Assembly (NCBI RefSeq): GCF_032854445.1
Contig: NC_088303.1
Location: 7,201,501 to 7,265,500, forward strand
Direction: 5' to 3'
Origin: Liolophura sinensis
Lineage: Eukaryota > Mollusca > Polyplacophora > Chitonida > Chitonidae
DNA: 64,000 nucleotides
The position numbers were made by a program, and so were the translations under genes. Within the stretch, counting starts at the first letter, position 1. Every line of letters begins with the position of its first letter. The notes under the pieces were generated by a model. That model worked only from the letters and a program-made list of their open reading frames with translations. It had not been told where the DNA came from and ran no database searches. Below are positions 35,349 through 46,050 of this stretch, in pieces.

Positions 35349-37144
35349 ACAATAACCTGTGGTAAGAGAATGGATCTGATCGCTCAACAGTTCCCTGTCT
35401 AGAATGCCAAACTGCGTAAAACCCACACTACTCCCTGCTGTCATACCACAGTGCTTGTGAACTACCTCTTCGCTTTACGAGCACCACTACACAGAAACAC
35501 TAATGCATTGCCGAAAATATCAAAAGAGTGCATTCACTTCGCCTGACCCCACTTTTCAGCGCACAGTAGCCCCCAGGTGCAAAACGCAGTGTGGCATAAT
35601 CATCCAAAGTTTCAAGAATAATGCACTGTAAATGTTTTGCCAATATCTGCATTTGCTGCTCCCTCGATATGTAACCAATATTTACGTACATCTAGTTTAT
35701 GTAGCAAAAAAGACAGATTGGCTCGGGTAGATTGCATATCATAATTTAGACAGCCCGGACACCACAAGTCAGTGGCAACGTTTCTGTGGAAGATTTACTG
35801 GTAATACACTCCAGAATATCATCCCTAGCTTGGCATGTTACTTATAAGTTTGCAGTATAAACAACGTACCGTTTAGACAACTGGCCAATGAAAGTCATAA
35901 ACCACGTTTATCTTGGTATACCCAGAACACTGCGTTTTTTATGACTTTTCAAAGGAAATTTCGAGACACCGGTTCGTTGTGTAGGCTATTAATAATTTCA
36001 AATTGTTGCATTAAATATGAACTCATGCGTTTAGCAAAGGTACATGTATAACATTGTCCGTTGTGCCGCGTGCACGATGTGCGATTTGTCACTCCGACTG
36101 CTTTAGAACACAAAATAGGATAAACGACATTTTGTAAACTTGTATTAGACGGTAAAATGTGTCAGAATGTGTGAATTAACATTCTGCTTGTTTTCGTTGG
36201 ATTAATTGGGATAGACGATGCGAACAGTTTGAATATTTGACTGTTATGCTGTGTATACTAGACAGAGTAATAAGCGTCTTTGAGTGGTAACGATATAACA
36301 CAAAACATCTTTTATTATACATAATGTTATTATATAACTATGGTTGTGGTCCTCTGCAAGCTCTATAATCGTCAAACGTGATCGCGTTGCCCTGAATTCC
36401 GGAAAGCCAGAATTTTGTGCAATGTACAGACTTAGATCACGTAGGCGATTTTCCCCTTGGCCCCTGTGCTCGTTACAGCGCGTCAGAGCCATGACTTTAT
36501 TATCCACTTATTAGAAAAGAAAGTACATGAAGCTAGCACATTTTGAGATGAGAGCCGTGGCAGCTGGAATCAGAAATATATGCCCTCCTTTCATATGTAT
36601 GACTGATGTTTCGATACTAATGAAACAGAGAATGCCAACCCACCCCAACATTCGCCATGTGTTTTTTTTTTCGATATTAAATACTTTGTAAATGTATGAC
36701 AGACCGGACGATTTGAGTACCGAGTGTTTGATACGTTTATCTGTCAACCCAGTAAAACTTTGAATTATTCGTGTCAAGGAAACATTTTCACGTCACACTC
36801 ATCCTTTTTCCAAAGACATATAGACGTGGAGTTGGGTGGTCTAACTGGTGAAGGAAAACAAAACTGACACAGCCGTTAACAGGCCTCCAAACAGTCACTT
36901 GCGTTCAAACGGTTGTCGGTTGTAACCTTCCTCACATGTCCGAATGGTGATAAAGTACCCAACATTCTGCCAAGGAAAAGAAATTTGATATTTACACACC
37001 AGATATACCCTCAGATAGGTCGTATTATAGGGTAAACCCAGTCCACGGCGGATTGTTGCTTCCTTATCGATGGCAGTTTGAGAGCTTCGTCACAGATATG
37101 GCAATAACTGTTATTATGTTTTCCTGCATGACTAACTCATCGAA
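35349..37144. other. No gene recognised
   Basis: Continuation of the candidate gene cannot be followed here. No repeat copies were recognised. Confidence 0.4.
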
Positions 37145-37480
37145 GTTAACAGCTCAGCTGCTAGAGCGTGCGCTTCGTGGGGGGTACATCCACGGTCAGT
37201 CCTGGGTTGGTTCACCAAAGATTTTAAAAGAGGAAGTAGCTCCCTCGCTTTGCGTTCAGCATTAACGGGAATGTGCATCGACTGGTTAATCCGTATCAGT
37301 GCAATGCTTTGGGCGACGCGGCTTACTTGTCTTCGATAAGTCTTCTCAGTGAAGCAGCACTAGATAAAAGAGCGGCGGAAATCCGTCCTGCACTATGAGG
37401 CACTCCTTCGTCGTCATATGGTTGAAAAATTGTTAAGTGCGACGTTAAACCCTAAGCACTCACTCACTCACTCACTCGAA
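37145..37480 (+). mobile_element. SINE type B, nearly full length
   Basis: It has the head GCTGCTAGAGCGTGCGCTTC, the body with CACTAGATAAAAGAGCGG, and the tail AAGTGCGACGTTAAACCC followed by (CACT)n. It lies about 165 bases upstream of a type A copy in the same orientation. Confidence 0.88.
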
Positions 37481-37644
37481 GTTGCCACAATACGAATGTC
37501 GGTTGACGAAGACACACTCTGTTATTACCAAGACATTACAGTCCTTTCTAAAACCGAAAACGATCGCCTTGTGAAATGATAATTGAAGCTATTTTATTTC
37601 GATTGAAATAAAATTTAATTTGATTCATGTATTGTTTTATATCT

Positions 37645-37910
37645 GGGGGCCTTCGTGGCTCAGTTGGTTAGCGAGCTAGCGCAGCGTATTAACCCAGGAG
37701 TCTTTCACCAATGCGGTCGCTGTGGGTTCAAGTCCAGCCCATAATGGCTTCTTCTCCGGCCCTATGTGGGTAGCTCTGCCAGTTACCTGTGGGTGGTTGT
37801 GGGTTTCCCTCGGGCTCTGTCCGGTGTCCTCCACCATAAAGCTTACCGTCGTCTTATAAGTGAAAAGTACGGCGTAAAACATCAATCAAATAAATAAAAT
37901 AAATAAATAT
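37645..37910 (+). mobile_element. SINE type A, full length
   Basis: The tRNA-like head has a clear A-box (GGCTCAGTTGGTTAGCGAGC) and B-box (TGGGTTCAAGTCC), followed by the type A body and the tail TACGGCGTAAAACATCAATC with (AAATAA)n. It is the best reference copy of the family. It is not a functional tRNA, since no cloverleaf 3' half or acceptor stem is formed. Confidence 0.93.
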
Positions 37911-39026
37911 TGTATCTGTAATTAAGTCAATTATTCATTTACTCAGTTTTTTATTTATTGGTCTTTAAAACTGCACGCCCGAAAATACTGTACTACGCGA
38001 CTGGCTTTGTCAGTAAGGAAAAACGCCGGAAGTAATGGAGAAAAGATCACACATGTGACTTACAGACATTCACTCAGTGCTCAGTGTTAGTGTTAGATTT
38101 GCCATCTTCAACAAACTTCATTGAAGAGAATCCAAACAATTCTACTTTTTATACCTCATTGGAACCAAGACTACGAGACAGCTGGGATCGCTACAACATC
38201 ATGTGCGTCTAATTGATGCTAAGACATCTCCAGCTGGCTCGGCAACGGCCTTGCCCTAGAGCCTCGTGTCAACATTGAATTCAACAACTGAACAGCAGTA
38301 ATTGGGCTTCATGAACAAAAATTGCTATACCAGACACGGAAATTGGTTCAGATAGTCCGACTTGGCATGGGAATTGGCTTGGATAGTCCATCTGAACACA
38401 TAAAGGCTATAAAGAAAATCCACATCCAGCTTGGCCTGAGCTGTAGAGTGAGATATATATGATTTGGTAAAATATCACCCAGAAATGAATGATGTGTAGG
38501 CCAGTTAGTGCAGATGTCATAACGACGTGGTATGCCCATGGTAAATCGAGTACCGATACCAGCAGTACTAAATCAAATAGTCATATCGGCGTATCTGTCC
38601 TAAGGTGAAGTTAGGAAATGTGGCGGGCATCTTGACAACCAGTAAATCCACGTCGGAGAACTGAATGGAGATAGCCAGAATTGAGTAGAAATCTTGTCAC
38701 AAAATTGGGCCAGCGAAGCGTAACGTGAATTGTAATCCCATGCCATTTAAAGCATTGGTAAAAACAAAACTGCATACCTTCGGAATACTGAAGACTACAG
38801 AAGTTTATACATGCAGTTATATAGTGCAACGATGCTACGAATCACACTGAAGAGAAGACAGTCCAAGTGTCCTACTGTGACTGGTATCGTGAATCATCTC
38901 AAACATGTACAACGTGACTGCTATTATGAGGTGACTTTTACAAGGTCACTCTGAACCGGAACTAGGCGATATCGTTCCCAACGGGAGCGTGAATATGAAG
39001 TTCTTTATGAATGTTAAGTTTACTTT
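37911..39026. other. No gene recognised; holds repeat G fragment
   Basis: Only the repeat G piece (38598-38700) is recognisable. Confidence 0.4.
38598..38700 (-). repeat. Dispersed repeat G, partial copy
   Basis: CCTAAGGTGAAGTTAGGAAA, CTTGACAACCAGTAAATCC and ACGTCGGAGAA correspond to the end of repeat G at 50140-50230 and to the 3' end of 24350-24590. Confidence 0.55.
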
Positions 39027-39168
39027 TTCATTTGATTGGTGTTTTACGCCGTACTCAAGAATATTTAACTTATACGACGGCGGCCAGCATTCTGGTGGGA
39101 GGAATTCGGGCAGAACCCGGGGGGAAAACCCACGACCATCCGTAGGTTGCTGCCAGACCTTCCCACGA
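39027..39168 (-). mobile_element. SINE type A, 3' half
   Basis: Plus-strand order is ATTTGATTGGTGTTTTACGC, CGTACTCAAGAATATTTAAC, TACGACGGCGGCCAGCATTC, then body to CCAGACCTTCCCACG. The head is missing. Confidence 0.85.
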
Positions 39169-39579
39169 TATGTATATTAGACATATCGGCGTTGTTGCAA
39201 TGGTCACACTTAGAAAGGTGTTTCAGTATCCTCAATAACCTGGCTATTGTGCGGTGATGACTATATTACCAATAATAATTTTATTATATCGATGTTATTA
39301 GACTGTTGTAACAAAGTCTGTGTTAAAAATACCTAGCCTAATTAATGTTATCACATGTACCTACACCTGCCATGTCAAAACGTAGTACCAGGGGCCCTAA
39401 GTCACGGGGTGGTCAGCGAGCTGTTCGTCAAATGAATAAAATCGACAACTATATTAAAGTTAGTTCGCTGTATTGACTGGCAAATGGCCAAGTAGAGATT
39501 CCATAGAAGTATGTGATGAATTTCAGCAACCGATGACCATGATCAAGTCCTCCATGATGTATGTTCTATGGATTCGAAC

Positions 39580-39917
39580 CGGCCCCAATAGCACAGGTGT
39601 TAGAGCGTCCATTTTGGGAGGCAGTAGATCCGGGCTCAATTCTGGACCGGGACACATGTAAGGCCTTAAAACAGGAAGTTGTAACTTCCTCGCTTAGCGC
39701 TCAGCATGAAGGTGCAAAGACTGGTATCAGTGACCCGTATCACTGTAATGGCTTGGTACGGGCGACTTTACGCTAAGACGTGTCAGTGAAGGAGCAGTAG
39801 ATAAATGATCCGTCCTGCAACAGGAGGCACATTACATGCACATTAAAGGACTCCTTCGTCGTTATATGACAGGCAATTGTTAAGTACGACGTTAAACCCC
39901 AAACTCTCACTCACTCT
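39580..39917 (+). mobile_element. SINE type B, full length with internal losses
   Basis: The head is CCCCAATAGCACAGGTGTTA, the body has GACCCGTATCACTGTAATGG, and the tail is AAGTACGACGTTAAACCCC with (CTCA)n. Confidence 0.87.
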
Positions 39918-40956
39918 AGAGATTTGCGTCCCTCCAAGACTAGACAAAGCTGTATCGCGAAACACCAGTTAACCACAGAAAAATATTAATCACGTCTTGA
40001 GGATGTAACTATATTTAACTTTATTTCGCAAACAGTTTAACTTCACAGTTTAGACAAAAAACGCGTCAAAAGATTTTTAGGGCTACACTTATAAAATGTG
40101 TGGCCACCGTTATCCTCTGGATTTGACTGGAAGTACATTGAGGTGAACATATACCCTGTCTCCACATAGGGCTGCTTGAGTGAGCAACTGTGACCAATCT
40201 ACATGCACAAGCCACTGTTCTTCGAAGTATTTAAAAAAAATCTCTGTGGTATTTCCATGGCAATATAACCGCAGGTAGTTGTATTTTAAACAGAAAGTCA
40301 CCATAACATTTCCACGCACACATCAACCAATACGATAAATCAAGCAACATGATAAATTATTTTTATACCTTATGTTAAGGTTTACGCGTCTGTATTTAAC
40401 GCGCTGGTGGGCATTTCTTAATGGTGTTTAATCTTATTTAACAACAAATCCTATAGGATTTTTAGAACAAAGCGTTCGCCGGGTTCGTCTGCACGTGTTT
40501 CTGCGAAAAAAAAGGTTACTTAACAATTTAAACGTACATTTACAAGAATTCTGGAAAACCAGGGGGAATACGCACAAAAGCATCTTTATGTCAGGTTGCA
40601 ACTTGTTTAACCGAAACATATTTTTATTCAAAAAATACCGGCAAGACCAGCATGGTGTATAAGGAAAATGTCTAGTTGTTTACCCTCCATTAATGTTTTC
40701 TCACTCTGCTACCAGATCAGCCAGAGTCCTTCTGTGAGAGATAACGTAAAACAACTGTTAATGATGTGTTCATATAATTCTTGTATCAAACTGATAGTTG
40801 ATGGCATTTGCTTCGTTAAAAACTGAACAAGCAGATAATGTGTTTTGTGCTTGGTGTTATACTCACGGATATAGTGTAATGTGGGCTTCAAAAACAAGCC
40901 AATTACACTGTAGGAAAGTTTGTTGTTGATTAGAAAATTTTATCTCCAGGTTGGTA
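39918..40956. other. No gene recognised
   Basis: No supported coding region, RNA gene or repeat. Confidence 0.45.
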
Positions 40957-41170
40957 TTTATTTATTTATTTGATTGTTGTTTCACTCTTGGGAGGGTATT
41001 TCACTTCTTGTGGGAGGAAACTGGACACAGCCCACGGAAAATCAACGAACATGAGCTAGTTGTTAGCTGACCTTGCCACGTACGTACGACCTGGACTTGG
41101 ACTCCTAATGAAACCTGCCTTAGGGCTACTGTGCTTTACTAGCAAGGTAACTACTAGGCCACTGAGGCTA
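40957..41170 (-). mobile_element. SINE type A, strongly diverged
   Basis: It begins TTATTTATTTATTTGATTG and contains TTGTGGGAGGAAACTGGACA and a degenerate head near AACTACTAGGCCACTGAGGC. The order matches type A throughout, but with many changes. Confidence 0.68.
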
Positions 41171-42894
41171 TGACCTTTTACAGTTGGAAATTACTTATTT
41201 ACTCTGTTTTTCGCATTCTCCACTCAACATCCATATTTGCTTTTCGAAACTTTTTGAATACAGTATGGGCTTGTGTCAGTTTTAAACAATAAACTGAAAG
41301 AAACATTTCTAGCAAAAACTAGGCGTAGCATACAGCTGCCATTTGAGCATATAAGCTTACATAAACACGCTCACAATAAAATCTGCAATTTGTAGATTTT
41401 GATCAAAAGCAAACAAGCTACTAAGTCAAAACTACATTTACTGGAAAACCACCTTGATATTGTGAGCATGAGGATAGAGCCACACATTATGGTGTAGAAA
41501 TGTTTCCCAGGATGCCAAGTGTACGAGTTGGCGGGTGACAACAAATAACAACAACCTCTACCCTGTCAATAGAGATATCCCAACAGACGAAGATAACCAT
41601 ACCAAACAGGCCTCCTCCTAGATACCCAATCCCAATCCCGCTCCCCACGCTCAACCACCACTGTCCACACACATGATGAAAAATTGGGAAGATAAAAATA
41701 CAGTGAACTATATTCTGTAGTTTGAATGAAACCGGAGATTTTATTAAAATGGATATTGATTCAGATGTACTGAAAATGAAGATGAAGTCTTGAGAAATCA
41801 ATGGACGAAATTAAACTTATACTCAATATTACCAGAAACCTTGTCCCGAGAGTGTCATTGAAAAACTGCCTACAAAAACGACCAAACGTTTTGGATGTAC
41901 TGGCCATGAGTGGCAATAAATATAGTTTATGACTTCATTTGCTCCCATTTCTGGCTAAAACAGCATGTTTTTATACTGTAAACTCAGCACAATACGCAAT
42001 ATCGTGTCAAGTTAACTAATGCTCTGCAGTTTATGATCAGTAAATCTGCCACAGAGGCGGGAATACTGGTATCGGGTGTCAGGAAAGTCTAACTGATGCC
42101 CCTAATTCGCAATACCGATCTGCGAGCTTTTAAGTTACGGTTTGTCTGCAACATTACAGTGTAAATGGGAAGCTGTGTGTTTACCGTAGGAAACCCCAAA
42201 CGCCAGGCTAGTGTATCAATTTTATGACTTTCTACTAAATGAAATACTTTTCTTGTTTTTTTTTTGCGTTTAGAAAACTTTTCGTCAGATAATTGATGTT
42301 AATAATGTTACAAATTGTGACAGTCTGGTACCAAAAAACTTTGGTAAATAATTCATTTTCAACATATAACAATCATTTACAGAAAACGAAACAAATCCTT
42401 GATTTCTTTAGAAGCGCAGGAGTTCGTTGTCAACAGCTAACGGACAATGCTTTAAAAATCTAAAAAGTACATGTATCATCCCGGCGAAGTATGGAACATT
42501 GTACTCATCAACAAAGTAGTGTCCCAACTTACGGAGAACGCTCTCAAAAACTGACAAATATTGCCCGTCACAACACTATCATCCTCAACGACATCCAAGG
42601 AGACTTGGTACTTCACACAAGTTGGTGAAAATAAGTTGTGCGCCCCCCCCCCACCCCCTCCCGCCAAAAGGGATAAAAACAAGCGATTTTACGGTAATTA
42701 GTACCTGCACAGTTGAATCAACAACGGACTATACAAGATCTATATTTAATGTTTCAATAACCGTGACGGCATGGACGTAAAGCCCCAAACCTGATTAAAC
42801 TTGCGAAATTCCATGATTAAATTCCACGATAACTGCAGATAACATCCTAAGATAATGTCGTTAGCAAATGAGGTGGAAACAGCTGACGCTTATC
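41171..42894. other. No gene recognised
   Basis: A 104-codon minus frame (41487-41801) is hydrophobic and glycine-rich but has no start, splice or domain support. A poly-C run lies at 42644-42658. Confidence 0.4.
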
Positions 42895-43150
42895 AGCCTG
42901 TATCATGCTGAACAATTGTGTATGATGATCGGAACAACTTGCGATGATCCCTCTGAACAGCTGGTGTGTATGGTGTCAAACAATAGACAAATCCCGACCG
43001 AAATACCGACGGTCATTGCCACGCACAGCTAGTGTGTATCGCGCTGAACATCTGAAGGATGACCCGCTGAACAGCTAGTGTTTATCACGCTATACAACCC
43101 TGAACAACTGACAATTATCGCTCTGAATAACTAGAGGTTATTACCCTGTT
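42895..43150. repeat. Degenerate tandem repeat
   Basis: Variants of CTGAACAGCTAGTGTGTATC followed by GCTGAACAACTGA and GATGATC recur about five times between 42900 and 43145, with substitutions and uneven spacing. Confidence 0.6.
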
Positions 43151-43201
43151 CTGAAAGCATACAACTCTGATAGACAAAATTAAATCTTGATCAATGTCAT
43201 T

Positions 43202-43207
43202 TTTATT
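43202..43207 (-). promoter_or_regulatory. Possible poly(A) signal of the galaxin-like gene
   Basis: AATAAA on the minus strand about 340 bases after the stop codon at 43544. No closer canonical signal was noticed. Confidence 0.35.
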
Positions 43208-43543
43208 TGAATGAGACCGAGGAGCTCAACATTTTAAGACAGATATGCTAGATGTTGTTGCAGGTTGCACTTTCCTTGTGCGAAATTTTATCAAACAAAT
43301 TTTTCCATGAAGTGTTTATATGAAGTCAGTCTTAATTAAATTCTGAAAAAAAACTTACAGTTCATTGGATACTGAAAACAACAGTGATTTCGTATTCAGA
43401 GAAAAAGAGGTTCAATTTCCGAATTAACTAGTGTTTGCTCATTTTCTCAGTAGTGCTATTTTGAAAAACCCTAAAGAAAACTTTTGAAATAGAGACCTCC
43501 ATGAATTACATAATGCTCAAATACAGATAATGTCAATCGTGAC

Positions 43544-43713
43544 TCAGCAGACGGAGTTCAGACCCCTCATGTAGAGAACGCCATTGCAGCAGATTTGGAT
43601 GAATGTGTTGTACACAGAGGTCCCACAACAGGCAGAATTTAGTCCTCTCATGCGGAGAACGCCATTGCAACAGATTTGGAAGAATGGGTTGTACGGGCCG
43701 AACGTGCACCAGC
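43544..43713 (-). CDS. Galaxin-like gene, exon 2 (mature peptide)
   Basis: 170 nt; two bases complete the split Gly codon, then 55 codons and TGA (43544-43546). The two repeat units are about 81 bp each and very similar in DNA (both contain CAATGGCGTTCTC), pointing to a fairly recent internal duplication. Confidence 0.87.
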
Positions 43714-44892
43714 CTGTCACGAGAAAGCGCGAGAAAAAACATTTAAGATGTATACTGCTAGACAGTGTGATGAACATACACCTATAACTATTGAGGAAAT
43801 CATAGTTCTCCAGTACCACCCCCACCCCCAATTCTCACCCCCATGAGTGGTGAAATTAAATTCTTCTGTAGCTTTCAAGTTTTTATCAACACAATAGATA
43901 CCTGTGGCATAAACAAGCTTTCAACCTTTCTTCAACACAGTAGAGACCTGTGGCACAGACAAGCTTTCAATCTTTCTTCAACACAATAGATGCCTGTGGC
44001 AGAAACAAGTTTTCAACCTTTCTTCAACACAATAGATACCTGTTGCACAAAACAAGCTTTCAATCTTTCTTCAACACAATAGATACCTGTGGTACAAACA
44101 AGCTTTCAACCTTTCTTCAACACAATAGAGACCTGTGGTACAAACAAGCTTTCAAGCTTTCTTCAACACAATAGATGCCTGTGGCACAAACAAGTTTTCA
44201 ACCTTTCTTCAACACAATAGATACCTGTGGCACAAACAAGCTTTCAATCTTTCTTCAACACAATAGATACCTGTGGCACAAAACAAGATTTCAAGCTTTC
44301 AACCTTTCTTCAACACAATAGATACCTGTGGCACAAAACAAGATTTCAACCTTTCTTCAACACAATACAAACCTGTGGCACAAACAAGCTTTCAACCTTT
44401 CTTCAACACAATAGAGACCTGTGGCACAGACAAGCTTTCAACCTTTCTTCAACACAATAGATACCTGTGGCATAAACAATCTTTCAACCTTTCTTCAACA
44501 CAATAGATACCTGTGGCACAGACAAGCTTTCAGTCTTTGTTGAACACAAACTGTGGTACAGACAAAATTGTTTACGATGTTTTTACATACGCGTAAACAC
44601 ATGTATATGCCCGCATCAACATGCATGCACAAAAGACATTATTTAACCGAACAGCCTCAGAGAACCGATTTCACCAGTTACGTGTAACCATTTGTCGATT
44701 ATCACACACTGTCGCTGCTATGTTTTTACTCTCTATATATCAGTCCTTTGTAGTGTATTACAAGCCTTTCAATCTAAACAATTAAAATTGAAGAAAAAAA
44801 TGAACATCTAATGTTTCCCTACCTGCATCCACCCCGTACAGGCACATGACGAGCACTACCAGTCCAACTCCCAGGAGTTTAGCGCTGATCAT
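43544..44892 (-). CDS. Small secreted galaxin-like protein, two exons
   Basis: Coding parts are 44892-44823 and 43713-43544. Exon 1 encodes a signal peptide (MISAKLLGVGLVVLVMCLYG then VDA). It ends in phase 1 at a GTAGGG donor, and exon 2 starts after GTGACAG in the matching phase, giving 79 residues. The mature chain (about 56 residues) has two 27-residue repeats with YNP-FFQICCNG and YNT-FIQICCNG cores and eight cysteines, including three CC pairs. This is the spacing of galaxin, first described in coral skeleton and also reported as secreted peptides in squid and other molluscs. Known galaxins are usually longer, with many repeats. The role here (matrix or host defence) is inference. The intron contains a 46-bp minisatellite. 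Confidence 0.85.
43875..44560. repeat. 46-bp minisatellite in the galaxin-like intron
   Basis: About 15 copies of a unit made of CTTTCAACCTTTCTTCAACA, CAATAGATACCTGTGGCAC and AAACAAG, with one partial-unit insertion near 44283-44300. Forward frames of 74-77 codons across it are repeat translations. Confidence 0.97.
44823..44892 (-). CDS. Galaxin-like gene, exon 1 (signal peptide)
   Basis: The ATG at 44892-44890 is preceded by TTATCACC. It is followed by 23 codons and one base before the donor GTAGGG. The hydrophobic core LLGVGLVVLVMCL and the small residues before the junction fit cleavage at about VDA/G. Confidence 0.85.
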
Positions 44893-45025
44893 GGTGATAA
44901 GCTAGAAAAGGGTAAGATTTAGTAATCGCTGGGAAAACCGTATCAAAGTCTGTTCTGGCAGAAAAGCGGTTGTATGTGTTGTCGAACACAACTCTTTCCA
45001 GATATGATACAATATCAATGTCAGG

Positions 45026-45033
45026 CTTATATA
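45026..45033 (-). promoter_or_regulatory. TATA box of the galaxin-like gene
   Basis: TATATAAG on the minus strand, 134 bases upstream of the ATG. Transcription would start near 44997-45001, giving a 5' leader of about 105 bases. No competing ATG gene is needed: the 67-codon frame at 44879-45082 spans the TATA box and leader. Confidence 0.6.
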
Positions 45034-45402
45034 TCTGTGTAAATCTAGGATCAACCTCACTCCTCACTTCCTCCTTCTTCAAGGCTTCTCTTATATTTGC
45101 TTTTCTTTTTCAGTATATGTATAGAATACTGAACAAAGGACTTGTACAAATATAGTGTTACCAGAGCTGACTGGTTACAAGTAAATCTATTGAATCTGAA
45201 AACGTGAGATGCACACCCAGAATTTTATGATCACAGTAAAAACATAATGGTCAAATTCTGTCTCACACTGGCAGACGGGCGTGTCTGCCATGAATGTTTA
45301 TCCTGAATAACACCACAGGCCCTAGTAAATGTGGGATACACATTTCACTATAATACAGAAGCAGTCGTCAGGTGTAGATTCGTCAATGTTTCATATATAT
45401 GT

Positions 45403-45786
45403 TTGAAAAGCTGGTACAGGCTCTAATGGTGCCTTAGGAATAGTCTGATTAGGCTTACCCACTACCTGGCATGTATGACATGATTTACAAAACTGGGTTA
45501 CATCTCCCTTTAATCCTGGCCAAAAGAAGTGGTTCAGTATCCTGTAGTAGGTCTTGTTAACACCCAAGTGACCAGCTAATGGCATTTCATGTGTCATGCG
45601 TAAAATTTCAGTTCGGTATGCCTTAGGTACAACAATCTGATGTTTAACAGCCCAGTCATCATCAACTGATACATCAGGTAGTCTCCATTTATGCATAAGT
45701 ATATCAGACTTGACATAATAACACACAGGTTCTGATGAAATAACACAATGTACGTGTGACCATCTCCCGACTGTGTCACTGTCTTT
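45403..45786 (-). pseudogene. Ty3/Gypsy integrase N-terminal zinc-finger fragment
   Basis: The open frame includes CYYVKSDILMHKWR, IVVPKAYRTEILRMTHE and FFWPGLKGDVTQFCKSCHTC. Histidines and cysteines are spaced H-x6-H-x26-C-x2-C, the HHCC finger of retroviral-type integrases, and the wording is characteristic of Ty3/Gypsy elements. The sequence breaks off after PVPAF, where the catalytic core should begin, and on the other side is cut by the type C SINE at 45787. No reverse transcriptase or LTR is visible, so it is a relic. Confidence 0.88.
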
Positions 45787-46050
45787 GTACCGCGTCACTG
45801 GCCAATTGGTTACCACGTCCGCTTCGATGTGGGGATCCCCCGGGTTCAAGTCATCCCAAAGACTTCTTAAAAATGGTAATTGCTAGTGCCCCGCTTGGCT
45901 GCTCATAGGTTAGAACAAGGAAACATGAGTGATTGGCCTGGTATCAGTATAATGTGACTGGGCGGGGTGCTGAATGTCTGTTCTGTTCTTCAGTGCCGGC
46001 AGCACTTTGGCGACATGGACTCGCACTGCCACAAGGAGACGATATATATA
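45787..46050 (+). mobile_element. SINE type C, 3'-truncated
   Basis: The tRNA-like head has an A-box (GGCCAATTGGTTACCACG) and B-box (CCGGGTTCAAGTCA). It is followed by the type C body (GGTTAGAACAAGGAAACATG, CACTTTGGCGACATGG). The shared GACGTTAAACCC tail is missing and the copy ends near GAGACGATATATATATG. Confidence 0.75.

Noticed and set aside
43950-44506. Three repetitive forward frames (QSFFNTIDTCGTN type)
   Set aside because: Translations of the 46-bp minisatellite; the real gene is on the other strand.
44879-45082. 67-codon minus frame before the galaxin-like exon
   Set aside because: It spans the TATA box and the 5' leader; the signal-peptide ATG at 44892 in another frame fits the gene better.
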